Assembly: GCA_902767135.1 (NCBI GenBank)
Contig: CACXGE010000157.1
Span: 1 to 58,496, forward strand
Length of the DNA stretch: 58,496 nucleotides
Direction of reading: 5' to 3'
Source of the DNA: an uncultured Lachnospiraceae bacterium
Lineage (GTDB): Bacteria; Bacillota; Clostridia; Lachnospirales; Lachnospiraceae
The position numbers were made by a program, and so were the translations under genes. Below the pieces are notes generated by a model. That model had not been told where the DNA came from, ran no database searches, and was given only the letters and a program-made list of their open reading frames with translations. Position 1 is the first letter of the stretch. Each line of letters begins with the position of its first letter. Positions 35,565-45,821 of this stretch are shown here, one piece after another.

Positions 35565-38270
35565 TTATGTTTCTACATCCAGCATTTCTTCTGGCAAGCT
35601 TTTTAAAAAAGAAAATCCAATGCTGCGGCTTCCTGCAAGACTGGCACAAGAGAATGATGCCTTTTGAACCACTATGATTTCAAAAGGTACCCTCTTTAAA
35701 ATCTCCTCTTTTATCTGATTTACTTCCTCAATGGTACATCCTACATAACTTATTACCAAAATGCTATTTGATATCTTTTTCTTAAACAAAAGGCTTCTTC
35801 TTATTGCTTTCTGCCATGCAAAATGTAACTCACCCATAAATGCTGTTGTGAACTTCAAGCTGCTATTGTGCATGTGCAACACAGGATGCGCACCTGACAA
35901 TTTCAACATTCTGCCTATAGGTACACTTATTTTTCCTCCTTTCAGCAGCCCATAGGTGTGATTCATAACAAAAGTAGTTCCAATCCTTGTTTTTAGGTAT
36001 TCCACTTTTTCTAAGACTTCTTCTTTTGACATTCCTTTGGCTGCGCAATGGGCTGCATAAAGTACCAGCAATCCCTCTCCACAGGAAATTTGACCGGATT
36101 CCACCACATTGACACGTTCAAAACTTCTTGCTGCATTTACTGCATTGGCATAACTTTGTCCTGCATTTTTAGCCATTGAAATATGAATAACATTTTCTGC
36201 CTCATCTAACGCCTCGGAAAAAAACTCTTCAAATTCTTCTACGGATGCGGTGTTTACATTGGCATTCTGTCCTGATGCTGACATATACTCTTCAATGTAA
36301 TCCGAACTGATTTCTTTGGTATCCATAAACCTTCCATGGTCTGTTATGATATACAAATACATAATTTTAATCTGCAATTTTTCTGCCTGTTCCTCAGATA
36401 TATCGCAAATGCAATCCGTTGTAATCAGGAGCTTTTTCCTTCGATTCCTCCTCCTTGTCACTTTTTGAAAACTTCCATGCTCGTTTTTTTCTATTCCTCC
36501 CAGAATTGTAATATATGATTCTGGAAGGTTACTCAGAATCGCTTGTTCTAAGCTTTGGACCTGTACTGGTTTTTCCACATAGCCATCAAAGCCATATTCT
36601 TCACAAAGCCTAGATGCCTCTTCAACACTTGCGGCTGTAAGGAGAAGCACCTTGGTATCTCTGCACAATCCATTTTGTTGTCTCCTAATCTCCACCAGCG
36701 TTTCCCCACCATTCATATGACCCATCTGATAATCTATAAGAATGATATTATAGGTCTTCTTCATAGTGAGCCCTAAACATTCCTCCCCGCTTTTGGCTAT
36801 ATCGATTTGCATTTTTGTCTCTTCCAGTAGCCTTGCCTCCAAAGAAGCATTTAACGCATTGTCATCTACAATAAGAATTCTGGCCTTAGGTGCCTGAAAA
36901 CTTGCTTTAAAGGTATCCTTCATAGCTTTTTTGTGAAAAAAGGAATAATTTCCAATTTCTGACCTGTCCACCACTTTTTGATACAGTGAAACGGTAAATA
37001 TCGTTCCCTTCTTATAAATACTGTCTACTGTGATTGTTCCACCAAGCATATCTACCAGTTGTTTTGTAATGGATAATCCTAAACCATTGCCTTCGATTTT
37101 CCAATGCTTATTTTCCTCCACACGCTGAAAAATATTATATAGACTATCCAAATCTTCTTTTCGAATACCTATCCCGGTGTCTGCCACCGCAATGACTAAC
37201 CGTACCCCCTTTTCTTTCGCATCTTCCACATCCACACGCAATAAAACACTTCCCTGTTCTGTATACTTAACTGCGTTGGTAAGTATATTTAACAAAATTT
37301 GTTCTATCCGCTTCTGATCTCCATATAACACCAATGGTAAGTCCCCTGAAATATCTACTTCAAACTTCAGTTTCTTCTCCTGTGCTCTCACACTGATAAT
37401 ATCTATGATTTCCGAGAACAGCTCTTTTGTATTGTAGGGCATTGGATGAATTTTCATCTTATCCATTTCAATCTGGGAGAAATCAAGCATATCATTTATC
37501 AAGCTAAGCAACACCTTACTGGCATTTTTGATTTTCACTCCATAGTCCTGAATATTCTCATCCTTGCTCTCTCTTAATATCATTTCATCTAATAGCAAAA
37601 TAGAATTAATCGGTGTTCTGATCTCGTGACTGACATTTGCAAATAACTTATTCTTTGACTGCACTAACCTCTCTATTTCTTCTTTTTGACGAATCACAGT
37701 ATTTTGTTCTCTTATGAAAATTGATATTTGAAATTTAAGCACAGCCCCTAAACACAGACCAACCATAACCACGCTAAACAAAGAGTCAAAATAGATATCA
37801 CCTTTTTGAGAGTACTCCTTAACATATTCCGGGAAATGATAGGCGATGTAGTATAACATCAAATCTATGAAAACAGTCACGCCCTGTATCCATACCAACG
37901 TTCTCTTATCAAACATCAAGGTGTTATATAAGATTCCAATCAGCAACCAGATAGCAGCTCCACCCATAACACCACCATTGGTTAAAAATATATCAGGAAG
38001 AACTATGATATTTAAAACCAGTCCTACTTCCAGAATAGCCGCACTACATTTTCTTAAAACAAGAGTAGCGTATGTACCAATCCCAAAGGCAATAAATAAT
38101 ATAACACATGGAACAGCCACACCAATGCTTTTCTGCACAGCTATGGTCTCTATGCTGGCTAACAATGTTAATAGCATCCCAAAAAACAAGGAAACCCGAA
38201 ACAATCGTTCTCTTAACTCTACCTCGTTGGTAAAAAATTTATGAAATAAATCAAGGAATATTTTTTTCAT
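35565..38270 (-). CDS. Six-TM hybrid histidine kinase fused to a DegV domain
   Basis: 901 residues. About six TM helices (25-185), HisKA with His215 (SHEIRTP), HATPase_c (Asn332, DTGIGI at 364-369, GNGLGL at 394-399) and a receiver (Asp469-470, Asp513, Thr545, Lys567). A basic linker at 605-613 leads to a DegV-like domain at about 612-890. DegV landmarks are TTDCICDIS (617-625), NTASVEEF (673-680), VVESGQISCGEGLL (722-735) and LLKGGKIS (775-782). DegV proteins bind fatty acids. The usual SGT, GGR and HxGPG motifs are altered here (AGQSY, GGK, no HxGPG), so ligand specificity may differ. No Hpt domain is present. The ribosome site is GGGGAGGG. This architecture is unusual. Confidence 0.88.
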   Translation of the reverse strand: MKKIFLDLFHKFFTNEVELRERLFRVSLFFGMLLTLLASIETIAVQKSIGVAVPCVILFIAFGIGTYATLVLRKCSAAILEVGLVLNIIVLPDIFLTNGGVMGGAAIWLLIGILYNTLMFDKRTLVWIQGVTVFIDLMLYYIAYHFPEYVKEYSQKGDIYFDSLFSVVMVGLCLGAVLKFQISIFIREQNTVIRQKEEIERLVQSKNKLFANVSHEIRTPINSILLLDEMILRESKDENIQDYGVKIKNASKVLLSLINDMLDFSQIEMDKMKIHPMPYNTKELFSEIIDIISVRAQEKKLKFEVDISGDLPLVLYGDQKRIEQILLNILTNAVKYTEQGSVLLRVDVEDAKEKGVRLVIAVADTGIGIRKEDLDSLYNIFQRVEENKHWKIEGNGLGLSITKQLVDMLGGTITVDSIYKKGTIFTVSLYQKVVDRSEIGNYSFFHKKAMKDTFKASFQAPKARILIVDDNALNASLEARLLEETKMQIDIAKSGEECLGLTMKKTYNIILIDYQMGHMNGGETLVEIRRQQNGLCRDTKVLLLTAASVEEASRLCEEYGFDGYVEKPVQVQSLEQAILSNLPESYITILGGIEKNEHGSFQKVTRRRNRRKKLLITTDCICDISEEQAEKLQIKIMYLYIITDHGRFMDTKEISSDYIEEYMSASGQNANVNTASVEEFEEFFSEALDEAENVIHISMAKNAGQSYANAVNAARSFERVNVVESGQISCGEGLLVLYAAHCAAKGMSKEEVLEKVEYLKTRIGTTFVMNHTYGLLKGGKISVPIGRMLKLSGAHPVLHMHNSSLKFTTAFMGELHFAWQKAIRRSLLFKKKISNSILVISYVGCTIEEVNQIKEEILKRVPFEIIVVQKASFSCASLAGSRSIGFSFLKSLPEEMLDVET

Positions 38271-38285
38271 CCCATTCCCTCCCCT

Positions 38286-41210
38286 CTACTGTTTCTTCTC
38301 CTGAAATGTAGCATTTGTACATTGTTTGCTATCCACACTCTTTTTGGTATTTCTCAATGTATTTTCTGCGGACATATAATCATTTGCCACAATTTTTCTG
38401 CTGACAGCATCCAGTAATCTGTCTAATGATTGTCCTAAGTAGCTGCATTTTTTTAGTTCAGAAACCACTTCCTTCATTTTCTCCTCATCAAATTCGTAGG
38501 TAGCTTCCTCAAACCGTTCGATATACTGATTAAATTCTTCCTCTGAAAGTTCTCTAAGCTTCTCTTGTTTTTTTTCGCTGTCCTCTGTCTTTGGCACAAC
38601 CTTAGCTTTGAACAAAGGATGTTCCATGATAAAGCCCATCACCCGCTGGTATTCTCCTTCAAATGCTAAGTGATTTTCATGGATATATGCAATGTCATCT
38701 CTTTTTCCTGCCATTTCCAACTCTTTTGCCATTTCAGAAAGCTTGAGTGCCCCAATAGACTTCATAGAACTTTTTACCCCGTGAACACATATGGTATATT
38801 CTGTCCAGTTTTCTTCTTCATACAACCGACAAATTTGTCTATAATTTTCTTCGTAATTTTCAACAAAAACCTCAAGAATATTCAGCAGCCCATCTTTTCC
38901 TCCACAATAAGTATATCCGGTTTTCAAATCAAGATCTCCAATCACCAATTCCCCTGCCCCATCCGCTTGGGCTACCTGGGTTTTAGCATCCTGGTGTACT
39001 GTGGATGTGTGCTCTATGTCCAGGTTGTCTGTAACCGCATTCTCTGTTTTTTTCGTATCCTGGCTTTTCATTGCCGTTTTTTCTGTTTCTTCTCCCATGG
39101 CCTCTTCTTCATATTGAATCTTGTTTATTGGAAGATTGCGAAGAAGTGCCCTCTCAAATACATTTTTTTCTATCGGTTTTTCTACGAAATCGTTAAAACC
39201 TGCTTCTATGAATTTTTCTCTCATGCCAGCTACCGCATTGGCTGTTAAGACTATAATGGGTACTAACTGGTAACAACCACCAATACTTCTGATTTTTCTC
39301 ATAGTCTCTACCCCATCCATTTCCGGCATCATATGGTCCGTAAAAACCAAATCCACAGAGTTGGTCTTAGCCACCTCGATGGCTTCTCTTCCACTTTCTG
39401 CTGTCAACACATTGGCATGATATTTTTTCAACAGGGTCTCAATTACTTTGAGATTAATTTTATTGTCATCTACCGCAAGAATGGTGGCAGTGGTTTTGAA
39501 TTTCCGGGTTACCAGGATATCCTCATTGGACTGCATCTTTTTTATCTCTCCTGCAAGGATTCTTGCAATGGGCACAATATACATTGGCTTATACAAACGG
39601 ATGACTTGCGGACTCTCCAAAAACTTTTCCTCTTTCTTATCTAAGACTACAATCAAAGATATCCGTTTTGCTAACTCATTAAAATAAGTTTTGGCTGCCT
39701 TGTATTCCAACATACTGATAAAAATATGTGTAATTTTCTCTGTGTTTACCATACTTTCCAACTCTGTCTGGCTATGGCATAGTTTGGTTGTCACATGGAG
39801 TGATTTTACCATTTGCTCAATATTTCTCCCATATTCATCCCGTATTTCCGATACCACAAAGTGCTCCATATTTACATAGATACCTACGTACAACTTCTTA
39901 TCGTTTTCTGCCTTGGCAATGGGTGAGATATCGATTACCTTTTGTGGGATTACCACTTTAACATCTGTCCCTACATTTTTTTTACTGCTGATATTCAATA
40001 CTCCCCCCATATTATTGACTAACATCTGTGAGATGGGGAGACCTAAACCTGCTCCTCCCTGTTTACGATTTCTATGACTGTCAAGCTGACTGAATCCTGC
40101 AAATACTTTCCGCAAATTGTTTTCATCCATTCCGATTCCTGAATCTTTGATCTCTATAATTAAATTGATGCCATACTCCTCTTCTCGGTATCCCAGACTA
40201 AAAGAAACATAGCCAATCTCTGTGAATTTTATTGCGTTGTCAATTAAATTCAAGATAACCCGACGTATTTTTTTCTCGTCACCATATAACTTCGAAGGAA
40301 GATTGGCATCACAGTTTACAATAAATTCTAATTTTCTTTCCGGCAGCTTTCCCTGAGTGCTTTTAATCACCTGGTCAATCATGGAAAAGGTATCATATTC
40401 TTCCAGTTCAAGACCCTTTACTCCCTTTTGCAATTCCGAAAAATCTAAAACATTACTTACAATGGCCACAAGATCTTTTCCCGCTTTTTGAATGAGAGAA
40501 AGTTTTCCCTTTAATTCCTCTACATCCTCATCCGTTTCAATGGTATCACTCAATCCGTTAATCGTATTTAAAGGTGTCCTTATTTCATGACTGATGTTTG
40601 CCAGGAAATCATCTTTGATTCTTTCTGCCACTTTTGCTTCCTGTACGATCCCCACCAAACGTTTCATATTGATGGTTCTTTGTTTATTCCAGAAGGTCAC
40701 AAGAAGAACTGCAAGATTGGCATTGACGATATAGAAAATTGTCATTCCAAGTCCTTGTTTTTCAAACCCCATATTTTTTCCCGAGACCCCATAATACAAA
40801 AACAAAGCATTGAGGCTTAACACAAATGAAAAACTAATTTTATGATTTCCACAAAAACTCACAAGTATCAACATGGTTATATATATGGGAAGAAGCTCCT
40901 GAACACTATAAAAGGTAGTACCAAAGATAAATAGGCCGATTTGTATTACAGTTGATACCATAAAGGTTCGCTGGGGCAACGTTCCCATTTTTTTTAATTC
41001 TACAATCCAACAAACAGCTAACAATACAGATAGCAATATAATTATGGGAACGGATATACTTCTTAGGTTGTCCGCCAACAAAATAAAAAGAGTATAGACT
41101 GTAAAAACCATCATTTGTAATATTGAATTTTGGGGCTGTGGTGCTCCCCTGTTTTCCTTTCCCTGAGCCATACCCATCCCCCCATGTTTTTGCTTTTCTA
41201 CTGAATCCAT
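38286..41210 (-). CDS. Six-TM hybrid histidine kinase with receiver and Hpt
   Basis: 974 residues from the ATG at 41210, chosen because AAGGAGG precedes it; an ATG at 41234 has no site. About six TM helices (30-175) are followed by HisKA (His208), HATPase_c (Asn325, DSGIGM near 356, GAGLGL 386-391), a degenerate receiver-like segment (about 438-553), a full receiver (Asp581-582, Asp625, Thr656, Lys678) and an Hpt domain with His810 (CVHGVKSS). The last 100 residues are helical. It is the only kinase in the cluster with its own Hpt, so it could act as a phosphotransfer hub. The ligand is unknown. Confidence 0.9.
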   Translation of the reverse strand: MDSVEKQKHGGMGMAQGKENRGAPQPQNSILQMMVFTVYTLFILLADNLRSISVPIIILLSVLLAVCWIVELKKMGTLPQRTFMVSTVIQIGLFIFGTTFYSVQELLPIYITMLILVSFCGNHKISFSFVLSLNALFLYYGVSGKNMGFEKQGLGMTIFYIVNANLAVLLVTFWNKQRTINMKRLVGIVQEAKVAERIKDDFLANISHEIRTPLNTINGLSDTIETDEDVEELKGKLSLIQKAGKDLVAIVSNVLDFSELQKGVKGLELEEYDTFSMIDQVIKSTQGKLPERKLEFIVNCDANLPSKLYGDEKKIRRVILNLIDNAIKFTEIGYVSFSLGYREEEYGINLIIEIKDSGIGMDENNLRKVFAGFSQLDSHRNRKQGGAGLGLPISQMLVNNMGGVLNISSKKNVGTDVKVVIPQKVIDISPIAKAENDKKLYVGIYVNMEHFVVSEIRDEYGRNIEQMVKSLHVTTKLCHSQTELESMVNTEKITHIFISMLEYKAAKTYFNELAKRISLIVVLDKKEEKFLESPQVIRLYKPMYIVPIARILAGEIKKMQSNEDILVTRKFKTTATILAVDDNKINLKVIETLLKKYHANVLTAESGREAIEVAKTNSVDLVFTDHMMPEMDGVETMRKIRSIGGCYQLVPIIVLTANAVAGMREKFIEAGFNDFVEKPIEKNVFERALLRNLPINKIQYEEEAMGEETEKTAMKSQDTKKTENAVTDNLDIEHTSTVHQDAKTQVAQADGAGELVIGDLDLKTGYTYCGGKDGLLNILEVFVENYEENYRQICRLYEEENWTEYTICVHGVKSSMKSIGALKLSEMAKELEMAGKRDDIAYIHENHLAFEGEYQRVMGFIMEHPLFKAKVVPKTEDSEKKQEKLRELSEEEFNQYIERFEEATYEFDEEKMKEVVSELKKCSYLGQSLDRLLDAVSRKIVANDYMSAENTLRNTKKSVDSKQCTNATFQEKKQ

Positions 41211-41290
41211 CCTTTCGTCCCCCTCCTTATGCAAAGGTCCTTTTCTTTGTATCCACTCTCTTCCATCAAAGACTTACCGCCTAGAAAAAT

Positions 41291-41322
41291 CGGGGCATAC
41301 CGTTTCAACTCCGCATGCCCCG
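41291..41322 (-). terminator. GC-rich intrinsic terminator after the short chemoreceptor
   Basis: Stem CGGGGCAT / ATGCCCCG with a 16-nt loop region and ATTTTT following, between the receptor stop (41328) and the next gene. It splits the cluster into two transcription units. Confidence 0.8.
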
Positions 41323-41327
41323 TTTCA

Positions 41328-42671
41328 TTAATATTTTCCAAATCCACTGCCCAATGAAATAATCTGTTCGTTTTTATCAGCTACAGACGACACACTTGTG
41401 TAACTTCTATTGGAACCGCCTTGGTTCGAAACATTTCCACCGAGGTTGTATACAGCAAGTAAATCTATCATACGATTTGCCTGATTTGACAATTCAATAC
41501 TAGAAGATGCAAATTCCTCACTGGTTGCAGAATTGTTCTGAACTACTTGTGATACTTGTTCAATTGCCTGATCCACCTGACCGATGGCTGTTGCCTGATA
41601 GTTGGATGCCTCAGCGATTCCCTCAACAATAGATTCACTTTCCTTGACTACCTCGGTAATCGTAGCAATTGCCTTTGACGTCTCATCGGCAATTTTGGAA
41701 CCTGCTGCCACCTTGCCAATTGAATCCTCGATTAATTCTGCTGTCTCTGACGCAGCTGCCGCACTTTTTGCTGCAAGATTACGGACTTCCTCTGCCACAA
41801 CCGCAAATCCTTTTCCTGCCTCACCTGCTCTTGCCGCTTCCACTGCCGCATTCAAAGCTAAAATATTCGTCTGGAATGCAATGTCATCAATTACCTTAAT
41901 AATCTTTGAGATGCTTTCCGATGACACATTGATATCCTCCATAGCAGTCATCATGTCCTGCATCTGAGACTTTCCATTTTCTACATTGACCATAGCACTG
42001 CGCATCAATTCTGCCGCCTTGGTTGCCTCTTTTGCATTTTCCTTGGTCTTGTCAGAAATATCATCAATGGATGCTGTAATCTGCTGGATTGCACTTGCCT
42101 GCTCTGTGGAGCCCTGTGCCAACACTTCACTGGCACTTGCCACCTGAGAAGAACTGGTGGTAATCTGATATGCTGCCTCAAAAATATTGGATAAGGCATT
42201 GCTGTTTTCTTCCACCATTTTTTTAATCGCTTTACCTAAGATATCTTTGTCAGACTTTGGAGTTACCTGCACCGTCAAATCGCCGTTTGCCACCACATTG
42301 GCCAACTTTGCCTGGGAGCGTATATTGTCCACTGCTACCTGGAATTCCCTTGCAAGTTCTGCGAACTCATCTTTTCCTTCTAGTACAATATCCTTTTCCA
42401 CATCCCCACATGCCAAATTCTTGGCACTTTCTGACAGTGTTTCCATCGCAATTCTCATTGTCCTTAGAATACTAACGGATAAACCTATACTGATAGCTAA
42501 CATGAGAGCCAGTGCTACTAAATCAAATACCACGAAACTATTATAGAATGTTTCTGATGGTATTCCACTACGCATCAAATGATTCACAGTAGACATTCCT
42601 GTCCACACACTAAATACAATCATAAATTCCAAAGTAACAAAGCCACCAATTAATTTTGTCCTAATCTTCAT
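41328..42671 (-). CDS. Chemoreceptor with minimal external domain
   Basis: 447 residues from the ATG at 42671 (GGGAG 10 nt upstream); a GTG at 42680 overlaps the cheW stop. Two TM helices lie close together (about 6-24 and 44-67) with only about 20 residues outside the membrane, so there is almost no sensor domain. HAMP follows at about 67-120 and the signalling domain at about 180-430. The tip ([40 protein letters not shown]) is canonical. It may sense membrane or metabolic state, or report through partner proteins. It is the last gene of the che operon. Confidence 0.92.
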   Translation of the reverse strand: MKIRTKLIGGFVTLEFMIVFSVWTGMSTVNHLMRSGIPSETFYNSFVVFDLVALALMLAISIGLSVSILRTMRIAMETLSESAKNLACGDVEKDIVLEGKDEFAELAREFQVAVDNIRSQAKLANVVANGDLTVQVTPKSDKDILGKAIKKMVEENSNALSNIFEAAYQITTSSSQVASASEVLAQGSTEQASAIQQITASIDDISDKTKENAKEATKAAELMRSAMVNVENGKSQMQDMMTAMEDINVSSESISKIIKVIDDIAFQTNILALNAAVEAARAGEAGKGFAVVAEEVRNLAAKSAAAASETAELIEDSIGKVAAGSKIADETSKAIATITEVVKESESIVEGIAEASNYQATAIGQVDQAIEQVSQVVQNNSATSEEFASSSIELSNQANRMIDLLAVYNLGGNVSNQGGSNRSYTSVSSVADKNEQIISLGSGFGKY

Positions 42672-42676
42672 ATAAA

Positions 42677-43213
42677 TCACTCTCCCTCTTCTTCTGATAA
42701 TTTTTCCATTTGTTCCAACACAGCTATATCATCATCATTTAACAATTTGTCCGGGTCTAATAACAGTTTTACTGAATTTCCCACTTTTCCAATAGAGTTG
42801 ACAAAGACATGATGTGCCTTATCTTTCTTTCCGATACTTGGAGATGGTATAATATTCTTCTGTGAAATTTCTACCACCTCCGCAATGCGTTCCACAATCA
42901 ATCCCACCACCGTGTCATTTACATTTAATACAATAATGCAGGTTCTGTCGTTATATTCAATGGGTTCCTGACCAAACCTTAATCGCACATCAATTACCGG
43001 AATAATTTTCCCTCTTAGGTTGATTAAGCCTTTTATATAATTTTCGCATTCCGGAATTTCAGTGATTTCCTGAAATACAATGATCTCATTTACATACTGT
43101 ATTTTGATTCCAAAAAATTCCTGACCTGATTTAAAGGTAACATATTTATCTTTTTTCTGTACCTGCTCCTCTTCCTCAGGAAGAAGGTCATTTTTTGCGT
43201 TTGTATCCTCCAT
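42677..43213 (-). CDS. cheW: CheW coupling protein
   Basis: 178 residues, a CheW/SH3-like fold (about 22-165) that links CheA to receptors. Seen: [42 protein letters not shown] and [13 protein letters not shown]- and C-terminal extensions are acidic. It is directly followed by the short receptor. GGAGGAAAGGAC upstream of the ATG is a good ribosome site. Confidence 0.95.
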   Translation of the reverse strand: MEDTNAKNDLLPEEEEQVQKKDKYVTFKSGQEFFGIKIQYVNEIIVFQEITEIPECENYIKGLINLRGKIIPVIDVRLRFGQEPIEYNDRTCIIVLNVNDTVVGLIVERIAEVVEISQKNIIPSPSIGKKDKAHHVFVNSIGKVGNSVKLLLDPDKLLNDDDIAVLEQMEKLSEEEGE

Positions 43214-43251
43214 GTCCTTTCCTCCATTCTCATTTTATTTCACCATTTTTG

Positions 43252-45399
43252 TTATTCTTCTATCAAACCTGCCGCATCCAGAATAAGAGCAATGCTTCCG
43301 TCTCCTAACTGAGTACAGCCCGACAAACCTTTTACCTTTTTTATGTAATCCGGTATGGGTTTTACCACAATTTCCTGCTTGCCCCGTAGTCTGTCTGCCA
43401 GAATACATATCACCTGCTTTTCTACCTCCACAATGACCAACATTCCATCTTCTGTATCCGATTGATACCCACTTATTTCGTACCATTCTCCTAAACGAAG
43501 AACGGGATATCCCTCTCCTCGAATCATAACAAATTCTTTGCCATCAGGGTTGCGAATCAAACGATTATCTCTGATTCCCACAAACTCCTTCACCATACTG
43601 GTCTCAATGACAAAAGAAGAATTTCCCACCTCCATAACAATTCCATCTATGATGGCAAGGGTTAGAGGAATCTTCATATTCATTGTACTTCCCTCTCCTG
43701 GAGTACTCTCAATTTCCAAGGCCCCTCCGATAGATTGTAGGTTGGATACTACTACATCCATTCCTACACCTCTTCCGGATAATTCCGTAACCTTTTCGTT
43801 GGTGGAAAATCCGGGAAGGGTAATGAACTGGTATACCTCTTTATCCGTATAAGAACTTTCCTCCCTTCCATACTCTAGCAAACCTTGTTTTCTCGCCTTT
43901 GCCAAGATTTTTGCCCGATCAAGCCCCTGTCCGTTATCCTGCACAGAAATCCATACCTTACCAGACTCCGTTTTGGCAGACAATGTAACTTTTCCTTTTT
44001 CTTTCTTACCTTTCTTGGCTCTTTCTTCATTTTCTTCAATTCCATGGTCTACAGAGTTACGAACCAGATGCATCAATGGGTCTGAGATATGTTCAATAAT
44101 ATTCTTATCCACTTCCGTGGCATCTCCTATCATTTCAAATTCTACATCTTTTCCTAATTTCCTGGAGGCGTCAAACACGATACGGTTCATTTTCTGAAAG
44201 GTATTGGTTAGTGGCACCATTCGCATACTCATAATAACATTTTGCAAGTCTGTTGATATTTTCATCATTTGACCTGCTGCCTTATGAAAATTATCCAACT
44301 TCAATCCCGGAACCTTTAAATCCGGATTCTGTAAAACCACAGATTCTGAAATTACCAGCTCTCCAATCAAATCCATCAGCATATCCATTTTTTGAACGTC
44401 CACACTGATAAACGTTGTTTTTTCCTGTTTTTTCGGTTTGTCCTTGGCTAACTTTTTCTGTTTTCCAGGACCCTTGGATTCAATGACAAAATCTCCCGGG
44501 GCAATAGGCTTATCCACCTTTGTCTTACCCTGCTCTTTTGTTCCTGCTCTGGCTTCAATCACCTCTACACTGGACTCTAAGTCAATTCTGATTTCTGAGC
44601 CAAAACTATCAAATCCCTGCAAAAACTCCTGTCCGGTACACTCTAGAATTTCAACTTTCTTTAACTCATAGCCGGTAGGAAGCATTTCACCTAGTTGTTC
44701 TTTTTCCGTCTGGGTCTGAAGTAGTATTTTAAACCCATTCTCTAATATTTCCTCTGCACTGCTCTCGTCAGATATAATATCCTCTGGAGAGTACATAATA
44801 TCTTCTGCAATTTCCTTTAAGGAATATACGATTTTATAAGCATGAACATTTGCCAGCGCAATCCCTTCATTAAAGGTTAGGTAAATCTTATAAAAATGAC
44901 TTGCCTCTGTTGCCATGGGCGCAATATAGAACTGTTGGGGTTCTTCATGAACATTTTCCTGAATCACCTTATCTTTTTCTTTTTTGGTTTTCCCTTTAAT
45001 TGAATCTAAGAATTCATCCAGATTCTTAATAAGCTCTGCTGAACTTCCATCTGCTGTTTCACCATTTTCCAGCTTTTCCATTTCCCCAGTGATAAAATCC
45101 GCTACATCCAAAACATGTTCCACCAATTCTAAATGAGGTACGTTGTCTGGATGGGATTCTCTTAAATAATAAAATATATCTTCTAGTTTATGAGACAATG
45201 CTGTGATGTCATCAAACATCATTACACCTGATGAACCCTTGATGGTGTGCATGGTACGAAATATTTCGTTCATACTCTCTTCATCAAAGGAATCAGCATC
45301 CTTTTGCTCCAGTACGATTTCCTGAAGTCTCTCTAAAAGCTGACCATTTTCAAAAAGGTACATATCCAGCATGCCTTCTGTGTTAAATTCCTCAGCCAT
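43252..45399 (-). CDS. cheA: Chemotaxis histidine kinase CheA
   Basis: 715 residues. P1 Hpt with His51 (TMHTIKGSSG), a P2-like adaptor region at about 165-285, P3 dimerisation (MDLIGELVISES), P4 kinase (RNSVDHG near 447-453, DNGQGL near 488, GRGVGMDVV near 542) and P5 CheW-like regulatory domain (580-715). All catalytic elements are present, so it should be an active kinase phosphorylating CheB and CheY-like proteins. It sits with cheW, cheY, cheB and cheR but no flagellar genes, suggesting an alternative chemosensory function. Confidence 0.97.
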   Translation of the reverse strand: MAEEFNTEGMLDMYLFENGQLLERLQEIVLEQKDADSFDEESMNEIFRTMHTIKGSSGVMMFDDITALSHKLEDIFYYLRESHPDNVPHLELVEHVLDVADFITGEMEKLENGETADGSSAELIKNLDEFLDSIKGKTKKEKDKVIQENVHEEPQQFYIAPMATEASHFYKIYLTFNEGIALANVHAYKIVYSLKEIAEDIMYSPEDIISDESSAEEILENGFKILLQTQTEKEQLGEMLPTGYELKKVEILECTGQEFLQGFDSFGSEIRIDLESSVEVIEARAGTKEQGKTKVDKPIAPGDFVIESKGPGKQKKLAKDKPKKQEKTTFISVDVQKMDMLMDLIGELVISESVVLQNPDLKVPGLKLDNFHKAAGQMMKISTDLQNVIMSMRMVPLTNTFQKMNRIVFDASRKLGKDVEFEMIGDATEVDKNIIEHISDPLMHLVRNSVDHGIEENEERAKKGKKEKGKVTLSAKTESGKVWISVQDNGQGLDRAKILAKARKQGLLEYGREESSYTDKEVYQFITLPGFSTNEKVTELSGRGVGMDVVVSNLQSIGGALEIESTPGEGSTMNMKIPLTLAIIDGIVMEVGNSSFVIETSMVKEFVGIRDNRLIRNPDGKEFVMIRGEGYPVLRLGEWYEISGYQSDTEDGMLVIVEVEKQVICILADRLRGKQEIVVKPIPDYIKKVKGLSGCTQLGDGSIALILDAAGLIEE

Positions 45400-45418
45400 G
45401 TTGTACTCCCTTCTGAAT

Positions 45419-45811
45419 CTATATCAATCCCAGTTTCTTCAACGCCTGTTCAAATCTTACCTGATCTATAGGTTTTCCTGAATAGATGGAACAGCCTAAT
45501 TCAAATGCCATCTTTACATTCTTCTCATCATTTAATGCTGTAGTCATAATTACTTTTGCCTGTTTTTCTGGTGGAATTTTTCTTTCCTTTTCCAGATTAC
45601 GAATTCCCATTAACGCTTGATATCCATCCATCACCGGCATCATAATATCCAGACACACCAAATCATAGGGGTCCTCTTCCTCTAAGGCCAACATAAATGC
45701 ATCTACTGCCTCCATGCCATCCACAGTCACATCACATTCTCCATATTTTGAAAGGAAACTGTCCATTGCCTTTCTTGTTACATAATCATCTTCTGCTAAT
45801 AAAATTCTCAT
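45419..45811 (-). CDS. CheY-like stand-alone receiver
   Basis: 130 residues from the ATG at 45811, with GAGGTGAGG upstream; a GTG at 45820 would be in the same frame. It has Asp8-Asp9, phospho-Asp55 (CLDIMMPVMDG), Thr in IMTTALND and Lys in YSGKPID, so it is competent for phosphorylation. It lacks an output domain. It might be the diffusible output of CheA here, but with no flagellar motor in view its partner is unknown. A REC-only sink is also possible. Confidence 0.88.
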   Translation of the reverse strand: MRILLAEDDYVTRKAMDSFLSKYGECDVTVDGMEAVDAFMLALEEEDPYDLVCLDIMMPVMDGYQALMGIRNLEKERKIPPEKQAKVIMTTALNDEKNVKMAFELGCSIYSGKPIDQVRFEQALKKLGLI

Positions 45812-45821
45812 GATCCTCACC

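Noticed and set aside
38670..39248. 192-codon open frame on the plus strand
   Set aside because: Antisense to the conserved receiver/Hpt part of the hybrid kinase; composition (many Phe, Cys, Ile) is that of a shadow frame and no ribosome site is present.
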